From Burkholderia sp. lig30 (GTDB lineage Bacteria; Pseudomonadota; Gammaproteobacteria; Burkholderiales; Burkholderiaceae), in NCBI RefSeq assembly GCF_000687455.2, contig NZ_JGVW01000088.1:1-64000 (forward strand): a DNA stretch of 64,000 bases, in the 5' to 3' direction. Positions within the stretch are counted from its first letter, which is position 1, and the number at the start of each line of letters is the position of its first letter. Below, in pieces: positions 7,623 through 17,055 of this stretch. The position numbers and the translations under genes were made by a program. Under the pieces are notes generated by a model. The model was not told the DNA's origin, did not search any database, and was given only the letters and a program-made list of their open reading frames with translations.

Positions 7623-9179
7623 TCACAGGCCGATGTCGCGCCACAGTTGATCGACGCGCGCCTTGACGGCCGCATCCATCTCGATCGGGCGGCCCCATTC
7701 GCGCGCGGTTTCGCCGGGCCACTTGTTGGTCGCGTCGAGCCCCATCTTCGAGCCGAGGCCGGCGACGGGCGACGCGAAATCGAGGTAGTCGATCGGCGTG
7801 CTGTCGACCATCACCGTGTCGCGCACCGGGTCGACGCGCGTCGTGATCGCCCAGATCACTTCCTTCCAGTCGCGGATATTCACGTCCTCGTCGACGACGA
7901 CGATGAACTTTGTATACATGAACTGCCGCAGGAAGCTCCACACGCCGAACATCACGCGCTTCGCATGGCCCGCGTAGCTCTTCTTCATCTGGACGATCGC
8001 CATCCGGTAGCTGCAGCCCTCGGGCGGCAGGTAGAAATCGGTGATCTCGGCGAACTGCTTCTGCAGCAGCGGCACGAACACCTCGTTGAGCGCGACGCCG
8101 AGAATCGCGGGCTCGTCGGGCGGTTTGCCGGTGTAGGTCGAGTGGTAGATCGCGTCGCGGCGCATCGTGATGCGCTCGACCGTGAAGACCGGGAACCACT
8201 CCTGCTCGTTGTAATAGCCGGTGTGGTCCCCGTACGGCCCTTCGAGCGCGTGCTCGTATGCGGCGGACGCGCTGTTCGCCGGGCGCGGCGGGGCGCCGGC
8301 CGGGGCGGGCGCGGGGGCGCCGTCCTGCGGGTAGATGAAGCCTTCGAGCACGATCTCCGCGCGCGCGGGCACCTGCAGCGTGTCGACGCCCGGCGTCAGG
8401 CACTTCGCCAGCTCGGTGCGGCTGCCGCGCAGGAGGCCGGCGAACTGGTATTCGGACAGCGAATCGGGCACCGGCGTGACGGCGCCGAGCATGGTGGCCG
8501 GATCGGCGCCGAGCACGACCGCGACCGGATACGGCTTGCCCGGATTCGCGAGCGCGAATTCGCGGAAGTCGAGCGCGCCGCCGCGATGCGCGAGCCAGCG
8601 CATGATCAGCTTGTTGCGGCCGATCAGCTGCTGGCGGTAGATCCCGAGATTCTGGCGCGGCTTGTGCGGCCCCCGCGTGACCGTCAGGCCCCACGTGACG
8701 AGCGGGCCGGCGTCGCCCGGCCAGCAGGTCTGGATCGGCAGCTTGTTCAGGTCGACGTCGTTGCCTTCCCAGACGATCTCCTGGCACGGCGGCGACGACA
8801 CCGACTTGGGCGCCATGTCCCATACCGCCTTCGCGAGCGACAGCAGCTTGCCGGCGTCTTTCAGGCTCTTTGGCGGATCGGGTTCCTTCAGCGCGGACAG
8901 CAGCCGGCCGAGATCGCGCAGGGAGCCGAGCGCGGCGTCGTCGCCCGCGTCGACGCCCATGCCGAGCGCGACGCGCCGCGGCGTGCCGAACAGGTTGCCG
9001 AGCACCGGAAAGCGGTGGCCGGACGGCGCATCGAACAGCAGCGCCGGACCGCCGGCGCGCAGCACGCGGTCGCACAACTCGGTCATTTCGAGCACGGGCG
9101 ACACGGATTGCGTGACGCGGCGCAGCTCGCCGAGCGCCTCGAGGCGCTGGATGAAGTCGCGTAAGTCTTTGTATTTCAT
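7623..9179 (-). CDS. ubiD: UbiD family (prenylated-FMN) decarboxylase
   Basis: 518 residues, the usual length for 4-hydroxy-3-polyprenylbenzoate decarboxylase, which removes the carboxyl group in ubiquinone biosynthesis using prenylated FMN made by UbiX. It starts [19 protein letters not shown], typical of the E. coli UbiD type. Also visible are [19 protein letters not shown], the [10 protein letters not shown] segment and the conserved [11 protein letters not shown] block near the C-terminus. An Ala/Pro-rich insertion ([11 protein letters not shown]) sits in the middle and is a lineage feature. The start at 9179 matches the family N-terminus; the frame is open to 9326 without homology. The lysE-type gene follows closely. 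Confidence 0.92.
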   Translation of the reverse strand: MKYKDLRDFIQRLEALGELRRVTQSVSPVLEMTELCDRVLRAGGPALLFDAPSGHRFPVLGNLFGTPRRVALGMGVDAGDDAALGSLRDLGRLLSALKEPDPPKSLKDAGKLLSLAKAVWDMAPKSVSSPPCQEIVWEGNDVDLNKLPIQTCWPGDAGPLVTWGLTVTRGPHKPRQNLGIYRQQLIGRNKLIMRWLAHRGGALDFREFALANPGKPYPVAVVLGADPATMLGAVTPVPDSLSEYQFAGLLRGSRTELAKCLTPGVDTLQVPARAEIVLEGFIYPQDGAPAPAPAGAPPRPANSASAAYEHALEGPYGDHTGYYNEQEWFPVFTVERITMRRDAIYHSTYTGKPPDEPAILGVALNEVFVPLLQKQFAEITDFYLPPEGCSYRMAIVQMKKSYAGHAKRVMFGVWSFLRQFMYTKFIVVVDEDVNIRDWKEVIWAITTRVDPVRDTVMVDSTPIDYLDFASPVAGLGSKMGLDATNKWPGETAREWGRPIEMDAAVKARVDQLWRDIGL

Positions 9180-9391
9180 GAACAGGTCCGGGCCGCCCGT
9201 GTGCGGGACGGCGAAGGTGGGGCGAGCGGCCTGCTGCGACCCCGAATCGAGCGCAGATTTTACCCGCGTGGCCGCGTGGATGCCCGAACACGAAAAAAGT
9301 TGACAGCGCGCAAACCCATACGGCACGGGGCTCGGTGTTCTGAAGGGTCGGCGTGTATTACTTTTTGTTATGATTTTTGCATTTTATAGTG
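9180..9391. other. Intergenic region upstream of ubiD
   Basis: Region between ubiD (minus strand) and the small-RNA promoter (plus strand). Its right half becomes AT-rich (about 9355-9400). No gene supported. Confidence 0.4.
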
Positions 9392-9419
9392 TTGACGATC
9401 TATAAAACCCTGCTAGAAT
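9392..9419 (+). promoter_or_regulatory. Sigma-70-type promoter
   Basis: TTGACG at 9392-9397 and TAGAAT at 9414-9419 with a 16-base spacer, in an AT-rich stretch. It points toward the hairpin terminator at 9540-9565, about 120 bases beyond the expected start of transcription near 9426. Confidence 0.6.
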
Positions 9420-9425
9420 CCGCTC

Positions 9426-9565
9426 ACATTGGTTGCAGGGTAAAGGCTTAGAGCCGCCAATCACCGATCCTTTGACGCAGCGCGTCACCGTCCGCCGATA
9501 CCTGCACGGCATGCTTGACGGTCTTAGTTGTAGTCTCAGCCAGCGCCACCAGACGCTGGTTTTTT
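9426..9565 (+). ncRNA. Candidate small RNA or terminated leader (about 140 nt)
   Basis: A good promoter at 9392-9419 is followed by a complete Rho-independent terminator at 9540-9565, with no convincing coding sequence between. One reading frame (9433-9765) crosses the terminator, but its protein is unlike anything I know. The transcript would hold a small hairpin GGCTTAGAGCC near its 5' end. It ends 200 bases before the lytic transglycosylase gene, so it could be a free small RNA or a terminated leader. I do not recognise it as 6S, SRP, tmRNA or RNase P RNA. Confidence 0.5.
9540..9565 (+). terminator. Rho-independent terminator of candidate small RNA
   Basis: Stem CCAGCG (9540-9545) with CGCTGG (9554-9559), an eight-base loop, then TTTTTT (9560-9565). 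Confidence 0.75.
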
Positions 9566-9765
9566 ATGCGTGGGAGCCACCGCGTACGCCCGCCAGCATG
9601 GCGCCGGCCGTTTTCCTGCCGTGGCCCCCGAACGGTACTTATGCCGTTTCTCCGATACCTGCCGTCCAGACCAAGGCGTGCGGTGTCGTGATTCCGCGGA
9701 GCGTTGCCTTTCTCGCCATCGAGATGCGCGGGCCGCACGAATCATGTTCATGGGAGATCTTCTGA

Positions 9766-10833
9766 ATGAATGCTTGGTTATCGTGGCGTCCCAGTGAGCA
9801 GCATGCGCAGTGGTTGCGCGCCGTGCTCCGTCGCGGGACGCGTGTCAGTCACCACTTGTTCAGCGTCGTCGGCGGTCTTGCCATCGTCGTCGCGCTCGCG
9901 CTCTGGCTTCTGCCGGCGGTGCGCGGCACGATTGCCGCGAAATTGATGCCGATCGTTTCCGCGGCCGTGCAGGCCGGTCCGGCACGCTTGCTGACCGGAC
10001 ATCCGCTGCCGAATTTCGCGCCGGCCGGCGCGCAGCAGCAGGACGACGGCCAGGGCGCCGATGCGCTGGACGTCAGCTATGACGACGCGTCGGATGCCGC
10101 CCAGGGCGACGGCGACGCGGCCCGCAACGGCGAGTCGCCCGTGTCGCTCGCGAAGATGATCCCGATCCAGCGCGTGCCCGCCGATGCGCGCGACGATCGT
10201 GCGCTCGCGTCGAACCGCGAGCAGGCGCTCGTCGCCACCTATATCTCGCGTCGCTACCGGGTCGCGCAGGAGCCGGTCGGCAAGCTCGTCAAGGCGGCAT
10301 TCCAGACCGGCCGCGACGTCGGCCTCGATCCGTTGCTGCTGCTCGCGGTGATGGCGATCGAGTCGGGCTTCAACCCGTACGCCGAAAGCGGCGTCGGCGC
10401 GCAAGGCCTGATGCAGGTGATGTCGAAGGTGCATTCCGACAAGTTCCAGTATTTCGGCGGCACCGACACCGCGCTGCAGCCGGTCGCGAACATCCAGGTC
10501 GGCGCGCTCGTGCTGAAGGACTGCATCGCGCGCGGCGGCTCGCTCGCGAGCGGCCTGCGCATGTACAACGGCTCGACGAACCCGGACGACAGCGTCTACG
10601 GCGCGAAGGTGCTCGCCGAGCGCACCCGCCTGCGCGATGTGTCGCGGGGCCACAACGTGTCGATCTACACGCAGCAGGCCAAGGCCTCGCAGCCGATCGT
10701 CACCGCGGCGGCGGCCGGCGGCGCGAAGCGCGTTCACACGACGCTCGACGGCGCGGCCAAGAAGTCGGCGCAGCAGGACGATGCAAGCATCGACGCCGCG
10801 AAGCACGGCGGCCATTCGGAGCTGGGCGCGTAA
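9766..10833 (+). CDS. Membrane-anchored lytic transglycosylase
   Basis: 355 residues. A single membrane helix near residues 34-50 (VGGLAIVVALALWLL) leaves most of the protein in the periplasm. An Asp/Gln/Ala-rich linker follows, then an SLT domain (about residues 150-290) with catalytic E199 in AIESGFNPYAES and the GAQGLMQVM motif. The C-terminal 60 residues are low-complexity and basic. Predicted to cleave peptidoglycan glycan strands to 1,6-anhydro ends. GGGAGA lies upstream of the ATG at 9766. The gene ends in a strong terminator at 10866-10895. A small-RNA-like transcription unit lies directly upstream. Confidence 0.85.
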   Translation: MNAWLSWRPSEQHAQWLRAVLRRGTRVSHHLFSVVGGLAIVVALALWLLPAVRGTIAAKLMPIVSAAVQAGPARLLTGHPLPNFAPAGAQQQDDGQGADALDVSYDDASDAAQGDGDAARNGESPVSLAKMIPIQRVPADARDDRALASNREQALVATYISRRYRVAQEPVGKLVKAAFQTGRDVGLDPLLLLAVMAIESGFNPYAESGVGAQGLMQVMSKVHSDKFQYFGGTDTALQPVANIQVGALVLKDCIARGGSLASGLRMYNGSTNPDDSVYGAKVLAERTRLRDVSRGHNVSIYTQQAKASQPIVTAAAAGGAKRVHTTLDGAAKKSAQQDDASIDAAKHGGHSELGA

Positions 10834-10865
10834 CGCGCGCATGGCCCCGGACGGGCAGAAAGCGG

Positions 10866-10895
10866 AAAGGGCACTCGAGGGTGCCCTTTCTTTTT
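10866..10895 (+). terminator. Rho-independent terminator
   Basis: Perfect nine-base-pair stem AAAGGGCAC / GTGCCCTTT (10866-10874 and 10881-10889), then CTTTTT. It ends the lytic transglycosylase transcript. Confidence 0.9.
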
Positions 10896-10991
10896 GTCTG
10901 CGCGGCGGCGTATGTCGTGAAACTCGCCGGGAGCGGAAAGCCTGCGCGCCGCTCCACCCCGGGGTGCATCGCGCGTGCCCCGCGTGGCCCG

Positions 10992-12188
10992 TCAGCGGAG
11001 GTTGAACAGCTTGCCGAGCCGCTCGACCGCCTCTTCGAGGCGCGGATACGCGGTCGCGTATGACAGGCGGATGTAGTCGCGCGGCGCATGCACGCCGAAA
11101 TCCATGCCGGGCACCAGCACGACGCCGGCATCGTGCAGCATCGCCTGCGTGAGCGCGGCGCTGTCGCCGGCCGCCGCGTGCGCGACGCCGCCGCAATGCG
11201 CGTAGACATAGAACGCGCCGTCCGGCATCACCGGCACCGTGAAGCCGAGACGCTCGAGCGCCGGCACGATGAAGTCGCGGCGGCGCTTGAATTCGAGTCG
11301 GCGCGTCTCGTAGATGTCGAGCGCGGCGGGTTCGAAGCACGCGAGCGCCGCATGCTGCGCGAGCGCGGACGGGCAGATGAACAGGTTCTGCGCGAGCTTT
11401 TCGAAGGTGCCGACGAGCGCGGGCGGCACGACCAGCCAGCCGAGCCGCCAGCCGGTCATGTTGAAGTATTTCGAGAAGCTGTTGACGGTGACGACATCGT
11501 CGCCGAACGACAGCGCCGACACCGGCGGCGCGTCGTAGCTGAGCCCCTGGTAGATCTCGTCGACGATCGTGAAGCCGCTGCGCGCGCGCACGGCCTCGAC
11601 GATGCGTTTCATCTCGTCCGGCGCGAGCGACGTGCCGGTCGGGTTCGACGGCGACGCGAGCAGCACGCCGCGCGTGCGGTCGCCCCACAGCCGCCCGACG
11701 TCGGCGGCGGTCAGCTGGAAGCGCGCTTCCGGGCCGCTCGGCACCAGCACCGCGCGGCCTTCGGCCGACGCGACGAAGTGACGGTTGCACGGATAGGACG
11801 GGTCCGGCATCAGCACCTCGTCGTCGCGGCCGACGAGCGCGAGACACGCGAGCAGGAGCGCCGCGGACGCGCCCGCGGTCACGACGATCCGCTCCGGGCT
11901 GACGGTGAGCCCGTACGCGCGCGCGTAGTGCGCGGCGATCGCCTCGCGCAGCGGCGCGATGCCGAGCGCGCTCGTGTATTGCGTGACGCCGCGGTGCAGC
12001 GCGGCGGCGGCGGCCTCGATGACCGGCTCCGGCGCGGTGAAATCCGGCTCGCCGATGCCCATGTGGATGATGTCGCGGCCGGCGGCTTCGAGCCGCTGGG
12101 CCTCTTTCATCAGCTCCATCACGTAGAACGGCTGGATCGCGTCGACGCGCGCAGCGAGCGTCATGAGCGGATCGGCGGTGGTATTCAT
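10992..12188 (-). CDS. Class I/II pyridoxal-phosphate aminotransferase
   Basis: 398 residues, fold-type I aminotransferase of the aspartate aminotransferase superfamily. The PLP lysine is K240 in NSFSKYFNMTGWRLGW. SPSNPTGT (179-186) and VDEIYQGL (209-216) supply the usual cofactor-binding Asn, Asp and Tyr residues. Substrate not predictable. An ATG eight codons later (12164) is an alternative start; neither has a good Shine-Dalgarno sequence. The gene lies downstream of nusB on the same strand, but the terminator at 12224-12249 separates them, so it is probably transcribed on its own. Confidence 0.85.
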   Translation of the reverse strand: MNTTADPLMTLAARVDAIQPFYVMELMKEAQRLEAAGRDIIHMGIGEPDFTAPEPVIEAAAAALHRGVTQYTSALGIAPLREAIAAHYARAYGLTVSPERIVVTAGASAALLLACLALVGRDDEVLMPDPSYPCNRHFVASAEGRAVLVPSGPEARFQLTAADVGRLWGDRTRGVLLASPSNPTGTSLAPDEMKRIVEAVRARSGFTIVDEIYQGLSYDAPPVSALSFGDDVVTVNSFSKYFNMTGWRLGWLVVPPALVGTFEKLAQNLFICPSALAQHAALACFEPAALDIYETRRLEFKRRRDFIVPALERLGFTVPVMPDGAFYVYAHCGGVAHAAAGDSAALTQAMLHDAGVVLVPGMDFGVHAPRDYIRLSYATAYPRLEEAVERLGKLFNLR

Positions 12189-12223
12189 CGGCGGGTCGGA
12201 AGAGGGGGCGTCAATCGGAAAAG

Positions 12224-12249
12224 AAAAACGGGCGCCCGAAAGCGCCCGT
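12224..12249 (-). terminator. Rho-independent terminator after nusB
   Basis: On the minus strand ACGGGCGC pairs with GCGCCCGT (12242-12249 with 12229-12236), followed by a T-rich run. It sits just after the nusB stop codon and ends the ribBX-ribH-nusB unit. Confidence 0.85.
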
Positions 12250-12255
12250 CAAGCA

Positions 12256-12693
12256 TCAGCCGTTGCGGCGCGCCTGCGCTTCGGCGGGGCGCAGCTGGGC
12301 CGCGAGTTTGTCGAGTACGCCGTTGACGTACTTGTAGCCGTCGGAGCCGCCGAACGTCTTGGTCAGCTCGACCGCTTCATTGATGATCACGCGGTACGGC
12401 GTGTCGATGTGCTGCTTGAGTTCGAACGTCGCGATCAGCAGCACCGCCCGTTCGACGGGGGACAGCTGCTCGATCGGACGATCCAGGCACGGCGTGAGCG
12501 TCTCCACGAGCGTCGCATGCTCGCGGATCACGCCGTGCAGGATCGCGTCCAGCAATGCCTTGTCGGCCTTGTCGTAACCCAGCGCGCCGCGCAGTTGCGC
12601 GTCGATCTCGCCTGAAGACGCGTTCGACAGCAGCCATTGATACAGGCCTTGCGTCGCCAGCTCGCGCGATTGTCGGCGGGCGCTCTTCTTCAT
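12256..12693 (-). CDS. nusB: Transcription antitermination factor NusB
   Basis: 145 residues, all-helical NusB. It binds boxA RNA with NusE (S10) to support rRNA antitermination. It starts [20 protein letters not shown] with the basic RNA-binding first helix, and includes [15 protein letters not shown] and the [13 protein letters not shown] motif typical of the family. The start overlaps the ribH stop codon by four bases (12690-12693), so the two are translationally coupled. The ribH-nusB order is widely conserved in proteobacteria. Confidence 0.95.
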   Translation of the reverse strand: MKKSARRQSRELATQGLYQWLLSNASSGEIDAQLRGALGYDKADKALLDAILHGVIREHATLVETLTPCLDRPIEQLSPVERAVLLIATFELKQHIDTPYRVIINEAVELTKTFGGSDGYKYVNGVLDKLAAQLRPAEAQARRNG

Positions 12694-13199
12694 GCGCGCT
12701 CCTCTTCGTCGTCTTCGTCCTCGTCTTCCTCGTCGGCGAGCTGGTCGAGTGCCATCGTCAGGTTGGCCATCTCGACCGCCACGCGCGCCGCGTCACGACC
12801 CTTTTCGGTCATGCGCGCGACGGCCTGCTCGTCGGTCTCGGTGGTGAGGACCGCGTTCGCGATCGGCAGGTTGAAATCGAGGCCGATGCGGGTGATGCCC
12901 GCGCCGCTTTCGTTCGAGACCAGCTCGAAGTGATAGGTTTCGCCGCGGATCACCGCGCCGAGCGCGATCAGCGCGTCGAACTGGCCGCTTTCGGCGAGCT
13001 TTTGCAGCGCGAGCGGGATTTCCAGCGCGCCGGGCACCGAGACCAGCAGCACGTCTTCGCCGGTGACGCCGAGGCGTTCGAGTTCTTCGACGCAAGCGTC
13101 GGCGAGGCCGTTGCACACGGGCTCGTTGAAGCGCGATTGCACGATGCCGATGCGCAGGCCGTCGCCTTCGAGATTCGGTTGGTATTGTCCGATTTCCAT
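12690..13199 (-). CDS. ribH: 6,7-dimethyl-8-ribityllumazine synthase
   Basis: 169 residues. RibH condenses 5-amino-6-ribitylaminouracil with 3,4-dihydroxy-2-butanone 4-phosphate, the penultimate riboflavin step, usually as a 60-mer or decamer shell. Visible motifs are [12 protein letters not shown] at the N-terminus, [13 protein letters not shown], and [12 protein letters not shown], which contains the substrate-binding residues. The C-terminus carries an unusually acidic tail ([12 protein letters not shown]) beyond the normal end of the fold. It lies 66 bases after ribBX and overlaps nusB. Confidence 0.95.
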   Translation of the reverse strand: MEIGQYQPNLEGDGLRIGIVQSRFNEPVCNGLADACVEELERLGVTGEDVLLVSVPGALEIPLALQKLAESGQFDALIALGAVIRGETYHFELVSNESGAGITRIGLDFNLPIANAVLTTETDEQAVARMTEKGRDAARVAVEMANLTMALDQLADEEDEDEDDEEERA

Positions 13200-13265
13200 G
13201 ATCTGTCCGTATGTTTGGATGAGCGGTTGTAGGGCGGAAGCGACTTCAACAGCAGGCGATGCGGG

Positions 13266-14414
13266 TCATGCTTGCGGCGTCGTCGAGCCGCAGGCTGCGG
13301 CGTCGCTGCCCGGCATCGGCACGAAGCCGGTGACTTCGAGGCCGTAGCCGGACATGCTGCCCAGCTTGCGCGGGTTCGACAGCACCTGCATCTTGCCGAC
13401 GCCGACATCGCGCAGGATCTGCGCGCCGACGCCGAACGTCTTGAAATCGACCGGCCGGCGCTTGAGCACCGCGGCCTTCTCTTCCTCGTCGAACGCCTTG
13501 AAGACGTCGACCAGATGTTCCTTCGTGTCGCCGCAGTTGAGCAGCACGATCACGCCGAGGTCGCGGCTCGCGATCTCGCGCATCGCGGCGTCGAGCGTCC
13601 ACGAATGCGTCGACACGCCGGTCTCGAGCAGGTCGAGCACCGACAGCGGCTCGTGCACGCGCACCGGCGTGTCACGGTCCGGCGACGGCGTGCCGCGCAC
13701 CAGCGCGATGTGCGGCGAGCCGCTCGGCTGGTCGCGGTACAGCACCGCGCGGAACGTGCCGTGCGCGGTCTGCATCGTGCGCTCCGCGACGCGCTCGATG
13801 ATCGACTCGGTGCGGCTGCGGTAGTGGATCAGGTCGGCGATCGTGCCGATCTTCAGGCCGTGTTCCTTCGCGAATTCGATCAGGTCGGGCAGGCGCGCCA
13901 TCGTGCCGTCGTCCTTGATGATCTCGCAGATCACCGCGGCGGGCGTGAGGCCCGCGAGCGCCGTGAAGTCGCAGCCGGCCTCGGTGTGGCCGGCGCGCAC
14001 GAGCACGCCGCCCGGCTGCGCCATGATCGGGAACACGTGGCCCGGCTGAACGATGTGCTCGGGCCGCACGTCGTGCGCGACCGCCGTGGCGATCGTGTGC
14101 GCGCGGTCCGCCGCCGAGATGCCGGTCGTGACGCCTTCGGCCGCCTCGATGCTGACGGTAAACGCGGTGCCGTACTGCGTGCCGTTGCGATACGTCATCA
14201 GCGGCAGGTGCAGCTGTTTGCAGCGCTCCTGCGTCAACGTCAGACAAATCAGGCCGCGGCCGTAGCGCGCCATGAAGTTGATCGCTTCCGGCGTGACGAA
14301 TTCGGCGGCGATCACCAGATCGCCTTCGTTCTCACGGTCTTCTTCGTCGACGAGAATCACCATCCGGCCGGCTTTCAGCTCGGCGATGATGTCGGGCGTG
14401 GAGGCGAGCGTCAT
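13266..14414 (-). CDS. ribB: RibBX: DHBP synthase with degenerate GTP cyclohydrolase II-like domain
   Basis: 382 residues. The N-terminal half is a complete 3,4-dihydroxy-2-butanone 4-phosphate synthase with [12 protein letters not shown] near residue 24 and [11 protein letters not shown]. The C-terminal half is related to GTP cyclohydrolase II, but the zinc-binding cysteines expected just after RVH are absent (here [15 protein letters not shown]), and the GTP-binding Arg/Gly-rich loop is not recognisable. It therefore matches the RibBX variant described in proteobacteria, not a true RibBA. A separate ribA would be needed elsewhere. The start at 14414 matches the family; the extension to 14486 does not. 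First gene of a ribBX-ribH-nusB unit. Confidence 0.9.
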   Translation of the reverse strand: MTLASTPDIIAELKAGRMVILVDEEDRENEGDLVIAAEFVTPEAINFMARYGRGLICLTLTQERCKQLHLPLMTYRNGTQYGTAFTVSIEAAEGVTTGISAADRAHTIATAVAHDVRPEHIVQPGHVFPIMAQPGGVLVRAGHTEAGCDFTALAGLTPAAVICEIIKDDGTMARLPDLIEFAKEHGLKIGTIADLIHYRSRTESIIERVAERTMQTAHGTFRAVLYRDQPSGSPHIALVRGTPSPDRDTPVRVHEPLSVLDLLETGVSTHSWTLDAAMREIASRDLGVIVLLNCGDTKEHLVDVFKAFDEEEKAAVLKRRPVDFKTFGVGAQILRDVGVGKMQVLSNPRKLGSMSGYGLEVTGFVPMPGSDAAACGSTTPQA

Positions 14415-14598
14415 AAGAGGGGCTTGAAAGAGGAAAGTGCGTATTTTACGCCACCCGGGCGGGGTTTCGGCTGGCGCGGTCGGCAATCGCTCGCCGGCCG
14501 GGCCGAAACGCGCAACGCCCGGCCACGCGGGCGGGCGCGGCGGCGCGGCGCGCAGCCGCCGCGCGCCGGCTTTCCGTTGCGCTCGCGCGAGCGCCGTG

Positions 14599-15114
14599 TC
14601 ATGCGTTGCCGTGACCGCCGAGGAAATCGAGCTTGCCGAGTTCCACGCCGTTGTGGCGCAGGATGTCGTACGCCGTCGTCACGTGGAAGAAGAAGTTGGG
14701 CAGCACGAAATGCAGCAGGTACGTGAGGCCGGTGAACTCGAGCGGGCCGACGCGCATCTTCAGCGTGATCTGGCGCGCTTCCGATCCGTCGATCTGCGTC
14801 GCGTCGAATCCCTTCAGGTAGTCGATCGTCTTCTGCACGCGCGCGTGCAGTTCGTCGAACGTCTGTTCGACATCGTCGTACACCGGCGCTTCGACGCCGG
14901 CCAGCCGCGCGGCGCAACCCTTGGCCGTGTCGGTTGCGATATAGACCTGGCGCGTGAGCGGCAGCATGTCCGGGAAGAGACGGGCGCCGGTCAGCACGGA
15001 CGGATCGATCTGCCGGGCGGCAGCGTGCGCCTGCGCCTTGCCGAGAATGTGCTGCAGGTTGGTCAGGCCGCGGATCAGGACGGGCACGGAGGCCTGATAC
15101 ATCGAAATGGACAT
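14599..15114 (-). CDS. DUF1993 family (DinB-like) protein
   Basis: 171 residues, soluble and mainly helical. It starts MSISMYQASVPVLIRGLTNL and ends with the LPNFFFHVTTAYDILRHNGVELGKLDFLG block, which is typical of DUF1993. The fold is expected to be a DinB-like four-helix bundle. Function unknown. It stands about 185 bases upstream of ribBX on the same strand; the intervening GC-rich sequence shows no clear terminator, so cotranscription is possible. Confidence 0.8.
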   Translation of the reverse strand: MSISMYQASVPVLIRGLTNLQHILGKAQAHAAARQIDPSVLTGARLFPDMLPLTRQVYIATDTAKGCAARLAGVEAPVYDDVEQTFDELHARVQKTIDYLKGFDATQIDGSEARQITLKMRVGPLEFTGLTYLLHFVLPNFFFHVTTAYDILRHNGVELGKLDFLGGHGNA

Positions 15115-15609
15115 GGGCGGTTCCTCTTTATGAGCGACAGCTTGCGCTACGGGGCGCGTGACGGGATGCGGCGTCGGATCGCCGCCTGCGCATCATAGCG
15201 CGGGCGGAGGCCGTGCGCGGGGGACGCGGGCCGGACACGTCCGGCCCGCATGCGGTGTTGCGACGATTTTGCCGGTTTCGCCGACGCGAGGCCCGGGCTG
15301 CCGACGCCCGCGGTGCGGATTTCCGGGGACGAGCCGGCTTTTTCTTGAGCCGCGCGTCGGCACGCGGTATCGCACCGGGTAGAATGCGCCGATGGCGTCC
15401 GTGCCGTCGGCGGGCGCACCACAACGCCGGATGCGACGCGCCGCATCCGCGCCACCGGCCATTCGCGCGTCGGCCGCCGTCGCGGCATGCGATGCGGGGG
15501 GGCGGGGGAGGGACGATCCCGGCCGGGGCGTCGGCCGCGCGGCGGCCGGACCCGCTGGCCGGTCTGGCTGGCCTGGGCGTTTTGCGATTTCGATTGGGCG
15601 CATTCGGAC
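15115..15609. other. Intergenic region upstream of membrane GGDEF gene
   Basis: Almost 500 GC-rich bases between divergent genes. The sequence GGGTAGAATGCGCCGATGG near 15373-15394 looks like a -10 element in the Burkholderia style. Reading frames here are unlike known proteins, and I see no gene. Confidence 0.4.
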
Positions 15610-16797
15610 ATGTCGACTCCCGCCATCCTCATCGTCGTTCTGTTGAGCAATTGCCTGCTCACGTCGGCCGTGCTCGGCTCGCTGCTGCGCACCGACGTGC
15701 CGGGCGTGCGCCGCTGGCTCGCGTCGCAGGCGATGCTTGCCGTCACGCTCGGCGCCACGCTGGCGGGCGGGTCGTCGCCACCGCACGCGCTCGTCGCGGC
15801 CGCCGCCGTGTTCTACGTCGGCGCGACCCTCACCGTCCTGCAGGGCTTCAGGCAGTTCTTTGGCGTCGCGGTGGTGCGCGGCCCCGAGCTGTGCATGGTC
15901 TCGCTGCTCGTTCTGGCGCTCGTCTATTGCACGTGGATCAGGCCCGACCACGACCTGCGGGCCGAGCTCATCTCCGTATTCACCGCCTATGTCCGGCTGG
16001 CGATCGGCTGGCTCGCATGGCGGCGGCGGCCGCCGAGCCGCCCGGCGTTTACCTATGTGTTCGTCTACGTGGTCGCGACCGGCGGCGCGGTCGTCCATCT
16101 CGGCCGGGGCGCCGCTTACCTGCTCGGCCGATCGCACGACACGGCGTTCCTGAGCGGAACGCCGATGAACGTCGCCTTCCTGATACTCGGCACGCTGAGC
16201 CTGCTGTGCCTGTCGATGGGGGTGTTGATGCTGGTGCACGACCGGATGGCGGAACGCCTGGAACGGCTCGCGACCATCGACGGCCTGACCGGCGCGCTGA
16301 TGCGCGGCGCATTCCTCGACCGGGCGGAGCGGCTTCGCCTGCGCGCGGCGCGCACGCGCACGCCGCTGTCGCTCGTGATCGTGGATCTGGACAACTTCAA
16401 GACGATCAACGACCGTCACGGGCATGCGGCGGGCGACCAGGCGCTCGTCCATTTCTCCGAGGTCATCCAGGGCGGCATCCGGTCGTGCGATCTGTTCGGC
16501 CGGCTCGGCGGCGAGGAGTTCGCGCTGCTCTGCCCGGACGCGACCGCGAGCGACGCGGCGCGCGCGATCGACCGCCTGCGCGCATCGCTCGCGGGCGGCA
16601 ACGAGCCGGTCGCCCGCTGTGTCGTCGCCTTCACGTTCAGCGCCGGCGTGGCCGAATGCGAGCCCGACGAACGGCTGTCGAACCTGATGGCGCGCGCCGA
16701 TGCGGCACTCTATGCGGCGAAGGCGGGCGGGCGCGACCGCGTCGTCGTCGCGGAGCCGGCCGACCGGGCCGACAGCCGGCTCGCCGTGGGCGCGTGA
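15610..16797 (+). CDS. Membrane-bound diguanylate cyclase (GGDEF)
   Basis: 395 residues. About six hydrophobic helices fill residues 1-215, forming a membrane sensor of unknown type. A GGDEF domain follows, starting IDGLTGALMRGAF. The active-site loop is GGEEF at 300-304, and an RxxD inhibitory site (R291-D294) stands five residues before it, so the enzyme should make c-di-GMP and be product-inhibited. FKTINDRHGH and the final ADAALYAAKAGGRDRV are canonical. The start at 15610 is the first methionine of the hydrophobic part; the frame is open upstream without homology. First of several c-di-GMP genes between here and 24 kb. Confidence 0.88.
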   Translation: MSTPAILIVVLLSNCLLTSAVLGSLLRTDVPGVRRWLASQAMLAVTLGATLAGGSSPPHALVAAAAVFYVGATLTVLQGFRQFFGVAVVRGPELCMVSLLVLALVYCTWIRPDHDLRAELISVFTAYVRLAIGWLAWRRRPPSRPAFTYVFVYVVATGGAVVHLGRGAAYLLGRSHDTAFLSGTPMNVAFLILGTLSLLCLSMGVLMLVHDRMAERLERLATIDGLTGALMRGAFLDRAERLRLRAARTRTPLSLVIVDLDNFKTINDRHGHAAGDQALVHFSEVIQGGIRSCDLFGRLGGEEFALLCPDATASDAARAIDRLRASLAGGNEPVARCVVAFTFSAGVAECEPDERLSNLMARADAALYAAKAGGRDRVVVAEPADRADSRLAVGA

Positions 16798-17055
16798 GCG
16801 CCCGCATACTCCGCGGATTGTTACGCCAGTAATAGTCGCGCCCCGATTTGTAACTCGGCGCCGCGCCGATTTCACGATACTCCCCACCCGATGTGACGAG
16901 CCCGCACGTGTCGCGGGCGGTATCGCGACCTGCATCGATGTGGAGACAGACGTGAACAGCCTACCTGTTGTCATCGGGCGCCGTGGCCGGCCGGCGCCCC
17001 GTTGCCGCGAAACGCGGCCGGACCCGCGCGGGACCGCCGCCGCGCGTGACGTTCG

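Noticed and set aside
9433-9765. Open frame that crosses the candidate small RNA and its terminator
   Set aside because: The translated product is unlike known proteins and the frame runs through a strong terminator hairpin.
14415-14598. FMN riboswitch upstream of ribBX
   Set aside because: No AGGGGCAGGGTGAAATTCCC-like sequence or its complement is present there, nor before ribD.
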